A DNA stretch of 64,000 bases, taken from Girardinichthys multiradiatus. Taxonomy: Eukaryota > Chordata > Actinopteri > Cyprinodontiformes > Goodeidae. This document shows, piece by piece, positions 24,141 to 35,422 of the stretch (the stretch's first letter is position 1; each line of letters starts with the position of its first letter). Under the pieces are notes generated by a model. The model was not told where the DNA came from. It did no database searches and saw only the letters and a list, made by a program, of their open reading frames with translations. Both the position numbers and the translations under genes were made by a program. Location of the stretch: contig NC_061815.1 in NCBI RefSeq assembly GCF_021462225.1, forward strand, positions 51,774,873-51,838,872, in the 5' to 3' direction.

Positions 24141-24375
24141 TACAGTCTGGGCCCCAGTGGTAACTCTATCAGAAATGATCATGTCCAGGAAAAACTTGGG
24201 CCCCTAATAGGAGATAGTTGTATAATCTCTGTGCTTATATGTGACAAAGAACAAAGCTAAAAGGATAAGAGACAGTAATAAACAATCAAAAAAAGCCATA
24301 AACTGTCAGGTACAACCAGACACAGAGTTAATATCAGCAACTAAGTCATATAAACTGACTTTATTGAACATTAGA

Positions 24376-24705
24376 TCTCTGTCAGGAAAATAATTTTTAA
24401 TCAATGACTTCATTACTGACTACGATCTTGATGTTATGTTTTTAACAGAAACATGGTTACATGAATTTAATGAAGCTCCCATTCTGATAGAGTCGACGCC
24501 TCCGAACTACAATTTTCTTTGTGAGAGCAGACAGCAAAGAAAAGGTGGAGGGGCCACTTTGTTTAAAGATTTATTAGAGTGTAAAAAAGTATTTCTGGTA
24601 TTTCTCAGAAGTGGAAAAAGGGAGTGTCTACAAGCTGAAAGACTGGACTCCAGGTTCACTATATTATCTATAAAGAGAGACTATACAGATATAACCTACA
24701 ACTGA
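24376..24705 (+). pseudogene. L2 ORF2 endonuclease remnant, internally deleted
   Basis: The frame opens with NIRSLSGK (24370-24390, before a stop) and continues VMFLTETWLHEF, the start of an apurinic-type endonuclease. GGGATLFKD follows. The rest of the endonuclease, including its C-terminal catalytic His region, is missing: within about 100 bases the sequence passes to the linker before the reverse transcriptase (about 24700-24900). Confidence 0.65.
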
Positions 24706-24923
24706 AAAATGCAAGAGAATCTTTCTTTTCTGAGATCATCAGTAAAAACATTAACAATGCTGGTGCATTATTTGCCACGGTCGACAGGTTAACAAACCCT
24801 CCTGTAACTGTAGCATCTGAACTCCACTCTACCAGGACCTGCAATGAATTTGCTAACTTCTTCTCTGAAAAAACCCAAAAGATCAGAGAGGCAATCAGAA
24901 CATCCACATAAACTCCAGGACCA

Positions 24924-26523
24924 ATGTTGTCTCCAACTAGAACTGATTTTGACAAAATTCACCAAATAAACTACAAAAACTTAGAAGAAATCGTACAGCA
25001 ACTAAGCTCTTCTTCCTGCTGTCTCGATGTTTTACCCACAGCTTTCCTTAACAAAGCTTTGCCTGTAATAACATCTGATTTAACACAAATAATAAACACG
25101 TCCCTTTTGTCAGGTGTTTTCCTCCAGGCCCTAAAAACAGCAATTATCAAACCTCTATTGAAAAAGAGTAACTTGGACAAGCTGCTACTACAGAACTACA
25201 GGCCTATATCAAACCTCCTCTTCATCAGTAAGATTATTGAAAAAGCTGTGTTTCAGCAGTTAAACAACTTCCTAACAATGACCAACCGCTTCAATGTCTT
25301 CCAGTCAGGCTTCCTGCTCACCACAGTACAGAGACTGCTCTTGTCAAGGTGTTCAATGACATCCGTATAAATGCAGACTGTGGAAGAACCACGGTGCTGG
25401 TATTATTGGACCTTAGTGCAACATTCGACACTGTTGATCACTCCATTTTATTAGAGCGCCTGGAAAACTGGGTCGGCCTTTCTGGTACAGCACTCAACTG
25501 GTTTAAATCCTACTTGAAGGACAGGGACTTTTTGTGTCAGTAGGTAACTTTACATCAGAGACCACAAAAATCACATGTGGCGTTCCCCAAGGGTCCATCT
25601 TAGGGCCCCTCCTATTCAATATCTTCATACTCCCCCTAACTCAGATTTTAATAAACAACAATGTAAGTTATCATAACTATGCAGACGACACACAGCTATA
25701 CGTTACGATGTCACCAGGTGACTATGAACCCATTCAAGCGCTGGGTAAATGCTTAGAAGAAATCAATGCATGGATGGGCCTAAATTTTCTTCAGCTGAAT
25801 CAAAACAAAACTGAAGTAATAATCTTTGGACCAAAGGAAGAGCGTTTAAAAGTTAGCACACAGCTTCATTTAATACAGCTAGAAACCACCAGTCAGGCTG
25901 GAAACCTGGGTGTAGTGATGGACTCAGACCTGAACCTTCAGAGGAACATAAAGACAGTAACAAGGTCGGCCTTCTATCACCTAAAGAACATCTCCAGGAT
26001 TAAAGAACTAATGTCTCAGCAGGACCTTGAAAAACTAATTCATGCGTTCATCTTTAGTAGAGTTGATTACTGCAACAGTGTCTTCACAGGTCTGCCTAAA
26101 AAGTGGATCAGACAGCTGCAGTTGATCCAGAACGCTGCTGCCCGCATCCTCACTAGAACTAAGAAAGTGGAGCACATCGGCCCGGTTCTAAAGTCCCTAC
26201 ACTGGCTCCCTGTAGCTCAGAGAATAGACTTTAAAATACTTCTATTAGTCTATAAATCACTGAATGGCTTAGCACCAAAATACATTACAGACCTGTTGTC
26301 AGTGTATCAACCAGCCAGAACTCTCAGGTCTTCTGGCTCAAATTTACTCTGCAGAACCAGAACCAGAACCAGAACCAGACATGGAGAAGCAGCTTTTAGT
26401 TGTTATGCTCCACTAATCTGGAATAAACTGCCAGAAAACTGGAAAAGCACCGAAACCCTAAGTTGCTTTAAATCAAGATTAAAAACTTATTTGTTTAGAG
26501 TGGCCTTTGACTGGGCCATTTAA
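24924..26523 (+). pseudogene. L2 reverse transcriptase, frame-broken
   Basis: The reverse transcriptase is spread over three frames: 24924-25370, 25349-25543 and 25534-26523 (329 codons). RT blocks appear in order: QNYRPISNLLFISKIIEKA, then DLSATFDTVDHS, WFKSYLKDR, GVPQGSILGPLLF and the catalytic YADD at about 25678-25690. The C-terminal region has QNAAARILTR and KLPENWKSTETLSCFKSRL. Frame breaks near 25360 and 25540 inactivate it. The YADD motif itself is intact. The enzyme would have reverse-transcribed LINE RNA at the nick in target DNA. Confidence 0.8.
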
Positions 26524-26795
26524 ACATTATTAATTAAGTTTTCAGTCCAACTTTCCTTTTATTTTCTCATCAATCATTTTATCATAATTTTCTTTATTTT
26601 TCATCTTCTTATCATTTTCATAATTGTTTTTTATTCTCTTTAATCATTTGTCTTTGTTCATTATTTAATTACTTTTATGTCACTGTAATGTACTTTTCCT
26701 ATTATGTCTCTTTTTCCTTTAATTTCATGGGCAGCACTTTGAATTGTGCTGCTACTGAAAGGTGCTATATAAATAAACATGCCTTGCCTATGAGA

Positions 26796-28075
26796 GATGT
26801 CTCTTGTTTCCTATCAGAAACCAACTTTCTGCCTGAATATTTTTTAGATTTCAACTAAAGATCAAAATGGTTTAGTCCAAATGAAGCAGAACATGAAATA
26901 AACAGTTTGAAGAGGAAAAGTTGAGAAACTGCCCTCTGTCCCATTATGAGACAATGTGTCCTACTCCAGGAGCTGAGCGAGATGCCTGCAGAGCAAAAAA
27001 AATCATTATTTAAAAAGATAAAACAAGTGAAGAGATTGAAGTCAGCACCAGGTTTCACATTTTACATGTAAAAGGTAAGAAATGGACAGAAACTCTTCAG
27101 ATTTTTCATATTTTAATGAAATGGATCAAAACTTTACATTAATCAGTCCTCACCCCGTCAGAGTGGACGCAGAGACAAACAGAGGGACAGATGAGGACAG
27201 TGCGCTGATTATTCCTCCCATCTGTCCCTGTTTCTGCAAGCCTGAGTCTCTTTTACCGAGCCTGTCAGGACCCTGCAGCCCACAAACACAGAGCTGGTGG
27301 GGGGGCCCCGGGCCCTTGGCCCCCCAATTGTGTCCGTGCACACCAAAGCACTCTCCTATAGCTTTTTGATTGGCTTTCAATCCCCACACTACTGACAGGC
27401 TTCTGTAAGGAGGATGGCCATGTGTGTGTGGAGGAGTGTGTGGAGGCTTACTAAGGAGATTTAGTGGGGAAGAGGATAGGGGGGACAGAGGTGATTCTTC
27501 AGGAGGAGGAGGAGGAGGAGGAGGAAAGTAAAAACTGGGACAGATGGGGCTGATTGTTGCTTTTTACGCACATTAAGAAGGAGACATCTGCAGATAGACA
27601 GAGACACTCAGAGTAAACACAAACACATGGATAAGACATGAGATGTCCTACTGACTGAGACAGAACTTGAACGGTTCAACTGGGTTTAAGGTCCTATTTC
27701 AGAGCAACATCTTCTGGTTTCTGTTGGTCCTCACAATAACACAAGAACAGCATTCTCAGTCTGCATTGTAATATGAGTAACACACACACACACACATATG
27801 TCAACATCCTACAGAAACTGTGTATGTGTGTGTGTTGGTATCTTTTTTACCATGGCAACAGAGGATGCTGCAGCCTGATTGGCTGCCAGGTGTCTAAAGC
27901 ATCAAATCATCCTTCAAATCCAGCAGACTGGGGAAGTTTCACTGGTGGATCAGATCCAGTTTGTCCTAAATGGAAATATTTTTAGGATGGTTTTGGTCTA
28001 GGAGCAGAACAAAGCAAAGCAAGGTCTAGTTTCCACCAGAGAGATGTTAACTTCATGCTTTTATTGAGGGACTTA
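26796..28075. other. Gene-free stretch with simple repeats
   Basis: It holds a (GGA)n tract at 27500-27525 and a short (CA)n tract at 27780-27797. The block at 27140-27410 is unique, G+C-rich and repeat-poor, and could be regulatory, but nothing beyond texture supports this. Confidence 0.4.
27500..27525. repeat. (GGA)n trinucleotide tract
   Basis: Eight consecutive AGG/GGA triplets. Confidence 0.9.
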
Positions 28076-28450
28076 TTGACTTTTTCCAGAGCCTACAAAT
28101 GTTTTCTGGAGGTTTATTTATTTCATTTTATTGATTTATTTAATCAGAGACAATTTACAGAAAAGCAATAAAACTTAAACAGAGTAAAGATGTACTCCAC
28201 CAGATTCTAGCTTCCCAGCTGGCAAGAAGGAGAAGAGGAGAGATAGATCAGGCGCTGGTACAGAAGCAATGGTAGAAGCTGATTTAGGATTATATAGATA
28301 CAGTACCATCCATAACCTAATGTTAACCATAAATACATAAATATTCATCCAGGTAAAAATACATCTTAAGAAAAATGAACAATTACATCATTGGGTTTGT
28401 TTCCATGACAAAGTCCAATTATTATCCAGTTTCAATCAAATTATAATTTA
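28076..28450. repeat. Probable old dispersed repeat
   Basis: 'tttattgatttatttaatca' with 'gagacaatttacagaa' has the texture of a common fish repeat end, and a similar string ('tttatttatttaaagggaca') occurs at 50990. The boundaries are not defined. Confidence 0.3.
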
Positions 28451-29102
28451 GGATTTCAGAAGGTTAAACACATTCCCATGGACCAGTCCAGAACATCCAA
28501 ACCACAGCATCTTCTCCTGGAGATGGAGCTTAAAAATGCTCTGCAGAGTTTAAGATCATCTGTGCGTCTGATGAACTAAACCAATCAGACCCCCTCCTGG
28601 TCTGTTTCCGCAGAACCTTCTTTCATGATGAAGCACCTATGGCTCCGTCCTAAAGCTCATGGCTCATTTTGAGCTCAGAGAACAGAACGAAAGAAGCTTT
28701 TCAGCCTGATCAGGAGCAGAGAAAGAAGATGAGATGGAAGAGCGGAGCAGAGGTCAGAGGTCACAGCAGAGAGCAGTGTGCTGGATTTAATGCAAGCCTT
28801 TTTCCCTTTTTGTCTCTGCACGTTCTGCTTTGTTCCCTGAGCGTGCACGCTCAGAGACCTCGTGTGACAAAGCCGGGTCATCAGCAGGATGTTTCTGGGA
28901 GGACAGCGTTCCCATTGGACTGTTGGCATCTCGCATTGATCAGATTATTATCCGTTCAGAACTTCCAGTTCCTGTGTTTGGAATGTTGTAAACTGGGTCT
29001 AAACTGATGAGGCTTCCTCCTTCTCTGATGTGGGTTTGTAGACATCCAATACAACGAAGTCCAACAAAGAATGAATGTGTTGCTAGAGGGTTAATCTCCC
29101 GT
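28451..29102. other. Gene-free stretch
   Basis: No gene was found. Frames at 28669-29007 (+) and 28675-28929 (-) overlap and have no domain. Confidence 0.4.
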
Positions 29103-32100
29103 CAGCCCTGCAACAGCCATAGAGCAGCCCTGCAGCTGTCCTCCAACAGCCCTGCAACAGCTCTGCAACAGCCCTACAGCAGCCCTGCAACAGCCCTGCA
29201 ACAGCCCTACAGCAGCCCTGGAACAGCCCTGAAACAGCCCTGCAACAGCCCTGGAACAGCTCTGAAACATCCCTGCAACAGCCCTGCAACAGCCCTACAG
29301 GAGCCCTGCGGCAGTCCTGCAACAGCCCTACAGAAGCCCTGCGGGAGTCCTGCAACAGCCCTGCAACAGCCCTACAGCAATCCTGCAACAGCCCTACAGA
29401 AGCCCTGCGGCAGTCATGCAACAGCCCTGCAACAGCCCTACAGCAGCCCTGCAGCAGTCCTGCAACAGCCCTGCAACAGCCATGCAACAGCCCTACAGCA
29501 GTCCTGCAGCAGCCCTGCAACAGCCCTACAGCAGTCCTGAAACAGCGCTACAGCAGTCCTGCAAAAGCCCTGCAACAGCCCTGCAACAGCCCTACAGCAG
29601 TCCTGCAGCAGCCCTGCAACAGCCCTACAGCAGTCCTGAAACAGCCCTACAGCAGTCCTGCAAAAGCCCTGCAACAGCCCTACAGCAGCCCTGCAGCAGC
29701 CCTGCAACAGCCCTACAGAAGCCCTGCAGCAGCCCTGCAACAGCCCTACAGAAGCCCTGCGGCAGTCCTGCAACAGCCCTACAGAAGCCCTACAGCAGCC
29801 CTGCAACAGCCCTACAGCAGCCCTGCAACAGCCCTACAGCAATCCTGCAACAGCCCTACAGAAGCCCTGCAACAACCTTACAGCAATCCTGCAACAGCAC
29901 TGCAACAGCCCTGCAACAGCCCTACAGCAATCCTGCAACAGCCCTACAGAAGCCCTGCAACAGCCTTACAGCAGCCCTGCAACAGCCCTATAGCAGCCCT
30001 GCAACAGCCCTGCAACAGCCCTACAGAAGCCCTGCAACAGCCCTGAAACAGCCCTGCAGCAGCCACGAACAGCCCTGCAACAACCCTGCAACAGCCCTGC
30101 AACAGCCCTACAGCAGCCATGCAACAGCCCTGCAACAGCCCTACAGCAGCCCTGCAGCAGTCCTGCAACAGCCCTGCAACAGCCCTGCAACAGCCCTACA
30201 GCAATCCTGCAACAGCCCTACAGAAGCCCTGCAACAGCCCTGCAACAGCCCAACAGCAGCCATGCAACAGCCCAGCAACAGCCCTGCAACAGCCCTACAG
30301 CAGCCCTGCAACAGTCCTGCAACAGCCATACAGCAATCCTGCAACAGCCCTACAGAAGCCCTGCAACAGCCTTACAGCAATCCTGCAACAGCCCTGCAGC
30401 AGCCACGAACAGCCCTGCAACAGCCCTGCAACAGCCCTGCAACAGCCCCTCAACAGCCCTGCAACAGCCCTACAGCAGCCCTGCAACAGCCCTGCAGCAG
30501 TCCTGAAACAGCCCTACAGCAGTCCTGCAACAGCCCTACAGAAGCCCTGCAGCAGCCCTACAGCAGCCCTGCAACAGCCCTGCAACAGCCCTACAGCAGC
30601 CCTGCAACAGCCCTGCAACAGCCATGCAACAGCCCTACAGCAGCCCTGCAACAGCCCTACAGCAGCCCTGCAACAGCCCTGCAACAACCCTACAGAAGCC
30701 CTGCGGCAGTCCTGCAACAGTCCTGCAACATCCCTGCAACAGCCCTGCAACAGCCCTACAGAAGCCACGAACAGCCCTGCAACAGCCCTGCAACAGCCCT
30801 GCAACAACCTTACAGCAATCCTGCAACAGCACTGCAACAGCCCTGCAACAGCCCTACAGCAATCCTGCAACAGCCCTACAGAAGCCCTGCAACAGCCTTA
30901 CAGCAGCCCTGCAACAGCCCTGCAACAGCCCTGCAACAGCCCTATAGCAGCCCTGCAACAGCCCTGCAACAGCCCTACAGAAGCCCTGCAACAGCCCTGA
31001 AACAGCCCTGCAGCAGCCACGAACAGCCCTGCAACAGCCCTGCAACAGCCCTACAGCAGCCATGCAACAGCCCTGCAACAGCCCTACAGCAGCCCTGCAG
31101 CAGTCCTGCAACAGCCCTGCAACAGCCCTGCAACAGCCCTACAGCAATCCTGCAACAGCCCTACAGAAGCCCTGCAACAGCCCTGCAACAGCCCTGCAAC
31201 AGCCCAACAGCAGCCATGCAACAGCCCTGCAACAGCCCTGCAACAGCCCTACAGCAGCCCTGCAACAGTCCTGCAACAGCCATACAGCAATCCTGCAACA
31301 GCCCTACAGAAGCCCTGCAACAGCCTTACAGCAATCCTGCAACAGCCCTGCAGCAGCCACGAACAGCCCTGCAACAGCCCTGCAACAGCCCTGCAACAGC
31401 CCCTCAACAGCCCTGCAACAGCCCTACAGCAGCCCTGCAACAGCCCTGCAGCAGTCCTGAAACAGCCCTACAGCAGTCCTGCAACAGCCCTACAGAAGCC
31501 CTGCAGCAGCCCTACAGCAGCCCTGCAACAGCCCTGCAACAGCCCTACAGCAGCCCTGCAACAGCCCTGCAACAGCCCTGCAACAGCCCTACAGCAGCCC
31601 TGCAACAGCCCTGCAACAGCCATGCAACAGCCCTACAGCAGCCCTGCAACAGCCCTACAGCAGCCCTGCAACAGCCCTGCAACAACCCTACAGAAGCCCT
31701 GCGGCAGTCCTGCAACAGTCCTGCAACATCCCTGCAACAGCCCTGCAACAGCCCTACAGAAGCCACGAACAGCCCTGCAACAGCCCTGCAACAGCCCTGC
31801 AACAACCTTACAGCAATCCTGCAACAGCACTGCAACAGCCCTGCAACAGCCCTACAGCAATCCTGCAACAGCCCTACAGAAGCCCTGCAACAGCCTTACA
31901 GCAGCCCTGCAACAGCCCTGCAACAGCCCTGCAACAGCCCTATAGCAGCCCTGCAACAGCCCTGCAACAGCCCTACAGAAGCCCTGCAACAGCCCTGAAA
32001 CAGCCCTGCAGCAGCCACGAACAGCCCTGCAACAGCCCTGCAACAGCCCTACAGCAGCCATGCAACAGCCCTGCAACAGCCCTACAGCAGCCCTGCAGCA

Positions 32101-34150
32101 GTCCTGCAACAGCCCTGCAACAGCCCTGCAACAGCCCTACAGCAATCCTGCAACAGCCCTACAGAAGCCCTGCAACAGCCCTGCAACAGCCCTGCAACAG
32201 CCCAACAGCAGCCATGCAACAGCCCTGCAACAGCCCTGCAACAGCCCTACAGCAGCCCTGCAACAGTCCTGCAACAGCCATACAGCAATCCTGCAACAGC
32301 CCTACAGAAGCCCTGCAACAGCCTTACAGCAATCCTGCAACAGCCCTGCAGCAGCCACGAACAGCCCTGCAACAGCCCTGCAACAGCCCTGCAACAGCCC
32401 CTCAACAGCCCTGCAACAGCCCTACAGCAGCCCTGCAACAGCCCTGCAGCAGTCCTGAAACAGCCCTACAGCAGTCCTGCAACAGCCCTACAGAAGCCCT
32501 GCAGCAGCCCTACAGCAGCCCTGCAACAGCCCTGCAACAGCCCTACAGCAGCCCTGCAACAGCCCTGCAACAGCCATGCAACAGCCCTACAGCAGCCCTG
32601 CAACAGCCCTACAGCAGCCCTGCAACAGCCCTGCAACAACCCTACAGAAGCCCTGCGGCAGTCCTGCAACAGTCCTGCAACATCCCTGCAACAGCCCTGC
32701 AACAGCCCTACAGAAGCCATGCGGCAGTCCTGCAACAGTCCTGCAACAGCCCTGCAACAGCCCTGCAACAGCCCTACAGCAATCCTGCAGCAGCCCTGCA
32801 ACAACCCTACAGAAGCCCTGCGGCAGTCCTGCAACAGTCCTGCAACATCCCTGCAACAGCCCTGCAACAGCCCTACAGCAATCCTGCAACAGCCCTGCAA
32901 CAGCCCTACAGCAGCCCTGCAGCAGCCCTGCAACAGCCCTGCAACAGCCCTGCAACAGCCCTGCAACAGCCCTACAGCAGCCTGCAGCAGCCCTGCAACA
33001 GCCCTACAGAAGCCATGCGGCAGTCCTGCAACAACCCTACAGAAGCCCTGCAGCAGTCCTGCAACAGTCCTGCAACAGCCCTGCAACAGCCCTGCAACAG
33101 CCCTACAGAAGCCATGCGGCAGTCCTGCAACAACCCTAAAGAAGCCCTGCAACAGCCCTGCAACAGCCCTAGAGCAATCCTGCAACAGCCCTACAGAAGC
33201 CCTGCAACAGCCCTGCAACAGCCCTACAGCAGCCCTGCAGCAGTCCTGAAACAGCCCTACAGCAATCCTGCAACAGCCCTACAGAAGCCCTGCAACAGCC
33301 CTGCAACAACCCTACAGCAGCCCTGCAGCAGTCCTGAAACAGCCCTACAGCAGTCCTGCAACAGCCCTACAGAAGCCCTGCGGCAGCCCTACAGCAGCCC
33401 TGCAACAGCCCTACAGCAGCCCTGCAACAGCCCTGCAACAGCCCTACAGAAGCCATGCGGCAGTCCTGCAACAACCCTACAGAAGCCCTGCGGCAGTCCT
33501 GCAACAGTCCTACAGCAATCCTGCAACAGCCCTACAGAAGTCCTGCAACAGCCTTACAGCAATCCTGCAACAGCCCTACAGCAGCCCTGCAGCAGTCCTG
33601 AAACAGCCCTACAGCAGTCCTGCAACAGCCCTACAGAAGCCCTGCGGCAGTCTTGCAACAGCCCTGCAGCAGCCCTACAGCAGCCCTGCAGCAGCCCTGC
33701 AACAGCCCTGCAACAGCCCTACAGCAGTCCTGCAACAGCCCTGCAACAGCCCTACAGCAGTCCTGCAACAGCCCTACAGCAGTCCTGCAACAGCCCTACA
33801 GAAGCCCTGCAACAGCCCTACAGCAGTCCTGCAACAGCCCTACAGAAGCCCTGCAACAGCCCTACAGCAGTCCTGCAACAGCCCTACAGAAGCCTTGCAG
33901 CAGCCCTGCAGCAGTCCTGCAACAGCCCTACAGAAGCCCTGCAGCAGCCCTACAGAAGCCCTGCAGCAGCCCTACAGAAGCCCTGCAGCAGCCCTGCAGC
34001 AGCCCTGCAACAGCCCTGCAGCAGCCCTGCAACAGCCCTGCAGCAGCCCTACAGAAGCCCTGCAGCAGCCCTGCAGCAGCCCTGCAACAGCCCTGCAGCA
34101 GCCCTGCAACAGCCCTGCAGCAGCCCTACAGAAGCCCTGCAGCAGCCCTC
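29103..34150. repeat. 5-kb tandem array of an 11-bp unit with higher-order copies
   Basis: The array consists of about 460 head-to-tail copies of an 11-bp unit. The two main forms are CAGCCCTGCAA and CAGCCCTACAG, with variants such as CAGTCCTGCAA, CAATCCTGCAA, AAGCCCTGCGG and a 10-bp form, CAGCCACGAA. From roughly 29750 to 32700 about three longer copies recur: 31062-31460 and 32060-32458 translate identically (998 bp apart), as do 30624-30947 and 31622-31945 (998 bp apart). Other parts of the same copies are offset 943 or 954 bp, differing by whole 11-bp units. One 998-bp copy fits 88 units of 11 plus three units of 10. The strand shown is C/A-rich. The long open frames here (to 860 codons) are a by-product of the repeat. 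Confidence 0.95.
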
Positions 34151-34211
34151 AGCTGGTGGTTTCTACACGAGAATCATTAAAAAGCTTTTTTTATTGCATT
34201 TTTATCTATGA

Positions 34212-34539
34212 AGCCCTTTAAAAAGCCCTGAGGGAACAGATTGCTGCACAGGACAAAGTGATCAAACCAGCAAACACTCAGAAATATAAAAATAAAAACA
34301 ACAGATACAAACAAACAATTAAGATAAAATAGACACAATAACCATGAAGGCAACTAATTCAAAGTAGATAAAGCCATGGCACAAAGATGAGTTTTGAATG
34401 AATATTTAGAAGCAGCTAATGAGGAGGCCTGTCTGAAAGGTCATTCCATAACTGAGGTCCTAACACAGCGAAAGCCCGATCCCCTCTGAGCTTAGACCCG
34501 GTTCTGGGTACACTCAGAATCAGCTAATTGGCAGGTCTG
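34212..34539. repeat. Left half of a dispersed fish repeat split by the gypsy insertion
   Basis: The stretch holds 'taaaaataaaaacaacagat', 'gttttgaatgaatatttaga' and 'ctgagcttagacccggttct'. It continues in sense and orientation at 38818-39013 after the gypsy element, with the 5-bp GTCTG duplicated at the junction. It resembles a high-copy teleost repeat of uncertain class, perhaps related to 620-990. Confidence 0.55.
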
Positions 34540-34935
34540 TGTTATGATTCCGGCACGTCTGCTCTACCCTGTCTCCCTGGCTGCAATCAGCAGATTAGAC
34601 GCACCTGGTGGCTGCTGCAGTGTAGTGCAATCTGTGTCATGCCAAGCACCTGTGTCTTCCCTGATATATACTGACTCTGACAAGCAGACGGTGCCAGATT
34701 TTTGAAAGCCATCGTGTGAGTAGATATCCAGCGTTCCTTCCTGTCTGATCATTGTTCTTGACCTTGCCTTGCCTTTTTGTATTTATGCCTCTGCCTGCTC
34801 CCTGTCGGACTATTTGGATTTTGGTTGTCGACCTTGTTTCCTGCATCTGGTTTATGCCTCTGCTTGCCCCTTGCCTGACGGCTCTTGTTCCGATCGTTGA
34901 CCCTGTTTCTGTCCTCGGATTATTCAGCCAAGAGG
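34540..34935 (+). repeat. 5' LTR, 3' part deleted
   Basis: It begins TGTTATGATT. From 34781 to 34935 it matches the right LTR at 38447-38600 with few differences (for example CGGACT/TGGACT and GACGGCTC/GACGCCTC). After 'cagccaagag' it passes directly into mid-gag DNA, so the rest of the LTR, the primer-binding site and the gag start are missing. It contains two internal near-copies of a 'tttatgcctctgcytgcyccc' type string. Confidence 0.8.
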
Positions 34936-34939
34936 ATTA

Positions 34940-35422
34940 TTGTCCCTCAAACAGGGTGATCAGCCTGTGTCGACCTATATAATTGACTTTCATTTTTTGG
35001 CTGCAGAGAGCCGTTGGAATGAGGCAGCACAAATGGATGCATTCATGAAAGGATTAAACGAAGACATCAAGGATGAGCTAGCGACCAATGACTATCCTTC
35101 TTCCCTGAAACAACTCGAGGATTTGGCTGCTCGCATTGATATTCGGCTGGCAGAGAGAAGGAAGGAGAAGCGCCATGAGAAGGGTCGCTCATCATTAACT
35201 CAGGTTTCTGTATACCGGTATGAGAGAAGGAGTCGGTCACCTCTCACTGAGGAAAATGATAATTGTGAGCCCATGCAATTGGGCAGAACCACGATTACCC
35301 CTGAGGAGAAAGATCATCAGAGAAGATTCAAGCTCTGTTTTTATTGTGGAGAGAAGGGACATTTAGCACTCAGGTGTCCACTAAAAGGACAGGCTCAGCA
35401 GAGGAAGGGAGGTCTCTACTGA
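34940..35422 (+). pseudogene. Gypsy gag, N-terminally truncated
   Basis: The open frame starts without a normal gag N-terminus. It enters at the capsid-like stretch QPVSTYIIDFHFLAAES and ENDs after the CCHC zinc knuckle [14 protein letters not shown] (C-X2-C-X4-H-X4-C), followed by a basic tail. A lysine- and arginine-rich stretch precedes the knuckle. In an intact element this protein would form the cytoplasmic particle and bind RNA. The missing N-terminal part matches the deletion that also removed the LTR end. The apparent first codon is not a natural start. Confidence 0.8.

Larger units (their letters stand above)
22991..26795 (+). mobile_element. L2-clade LINE, long but inactivated
   Basis: The element has a 5' leader (about 22991-23277), an ORF1 region (23278-24140), a mostly deleted endonuclease (24376-24700), a reverse transcriptase in three broken frames (24924-26523) and a 3' UTR ending 'ataaataaacatgccttgcc' near 26788. 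The RT motifs (YRPISNL, DLSATFDTVDH, GVPQGSILGPLLFN, YADDTQLY) and the C-terminal NAAARILT and LHWLPV strings are typical of the fish L2 group. A 5'-truncated relative with the same 3' terminus lies at 39520-39684. The left boundary is approximate and no target duplication was identified. Confidence 0.8.

Noticed and set aside
29416..31998. 860-codon open frame (and similar 665-, 293- and 250-codon frames)
   Set aside because: They are translations of the 11-bp array. Any stop-free 11-bp unit gives long frames in several phases on both strands, with no start context, splice site or domain.
29103..34150. CRISPR-like array
   Set aside because: There are no spacers; units abut directly, and the genome is vertebrate.
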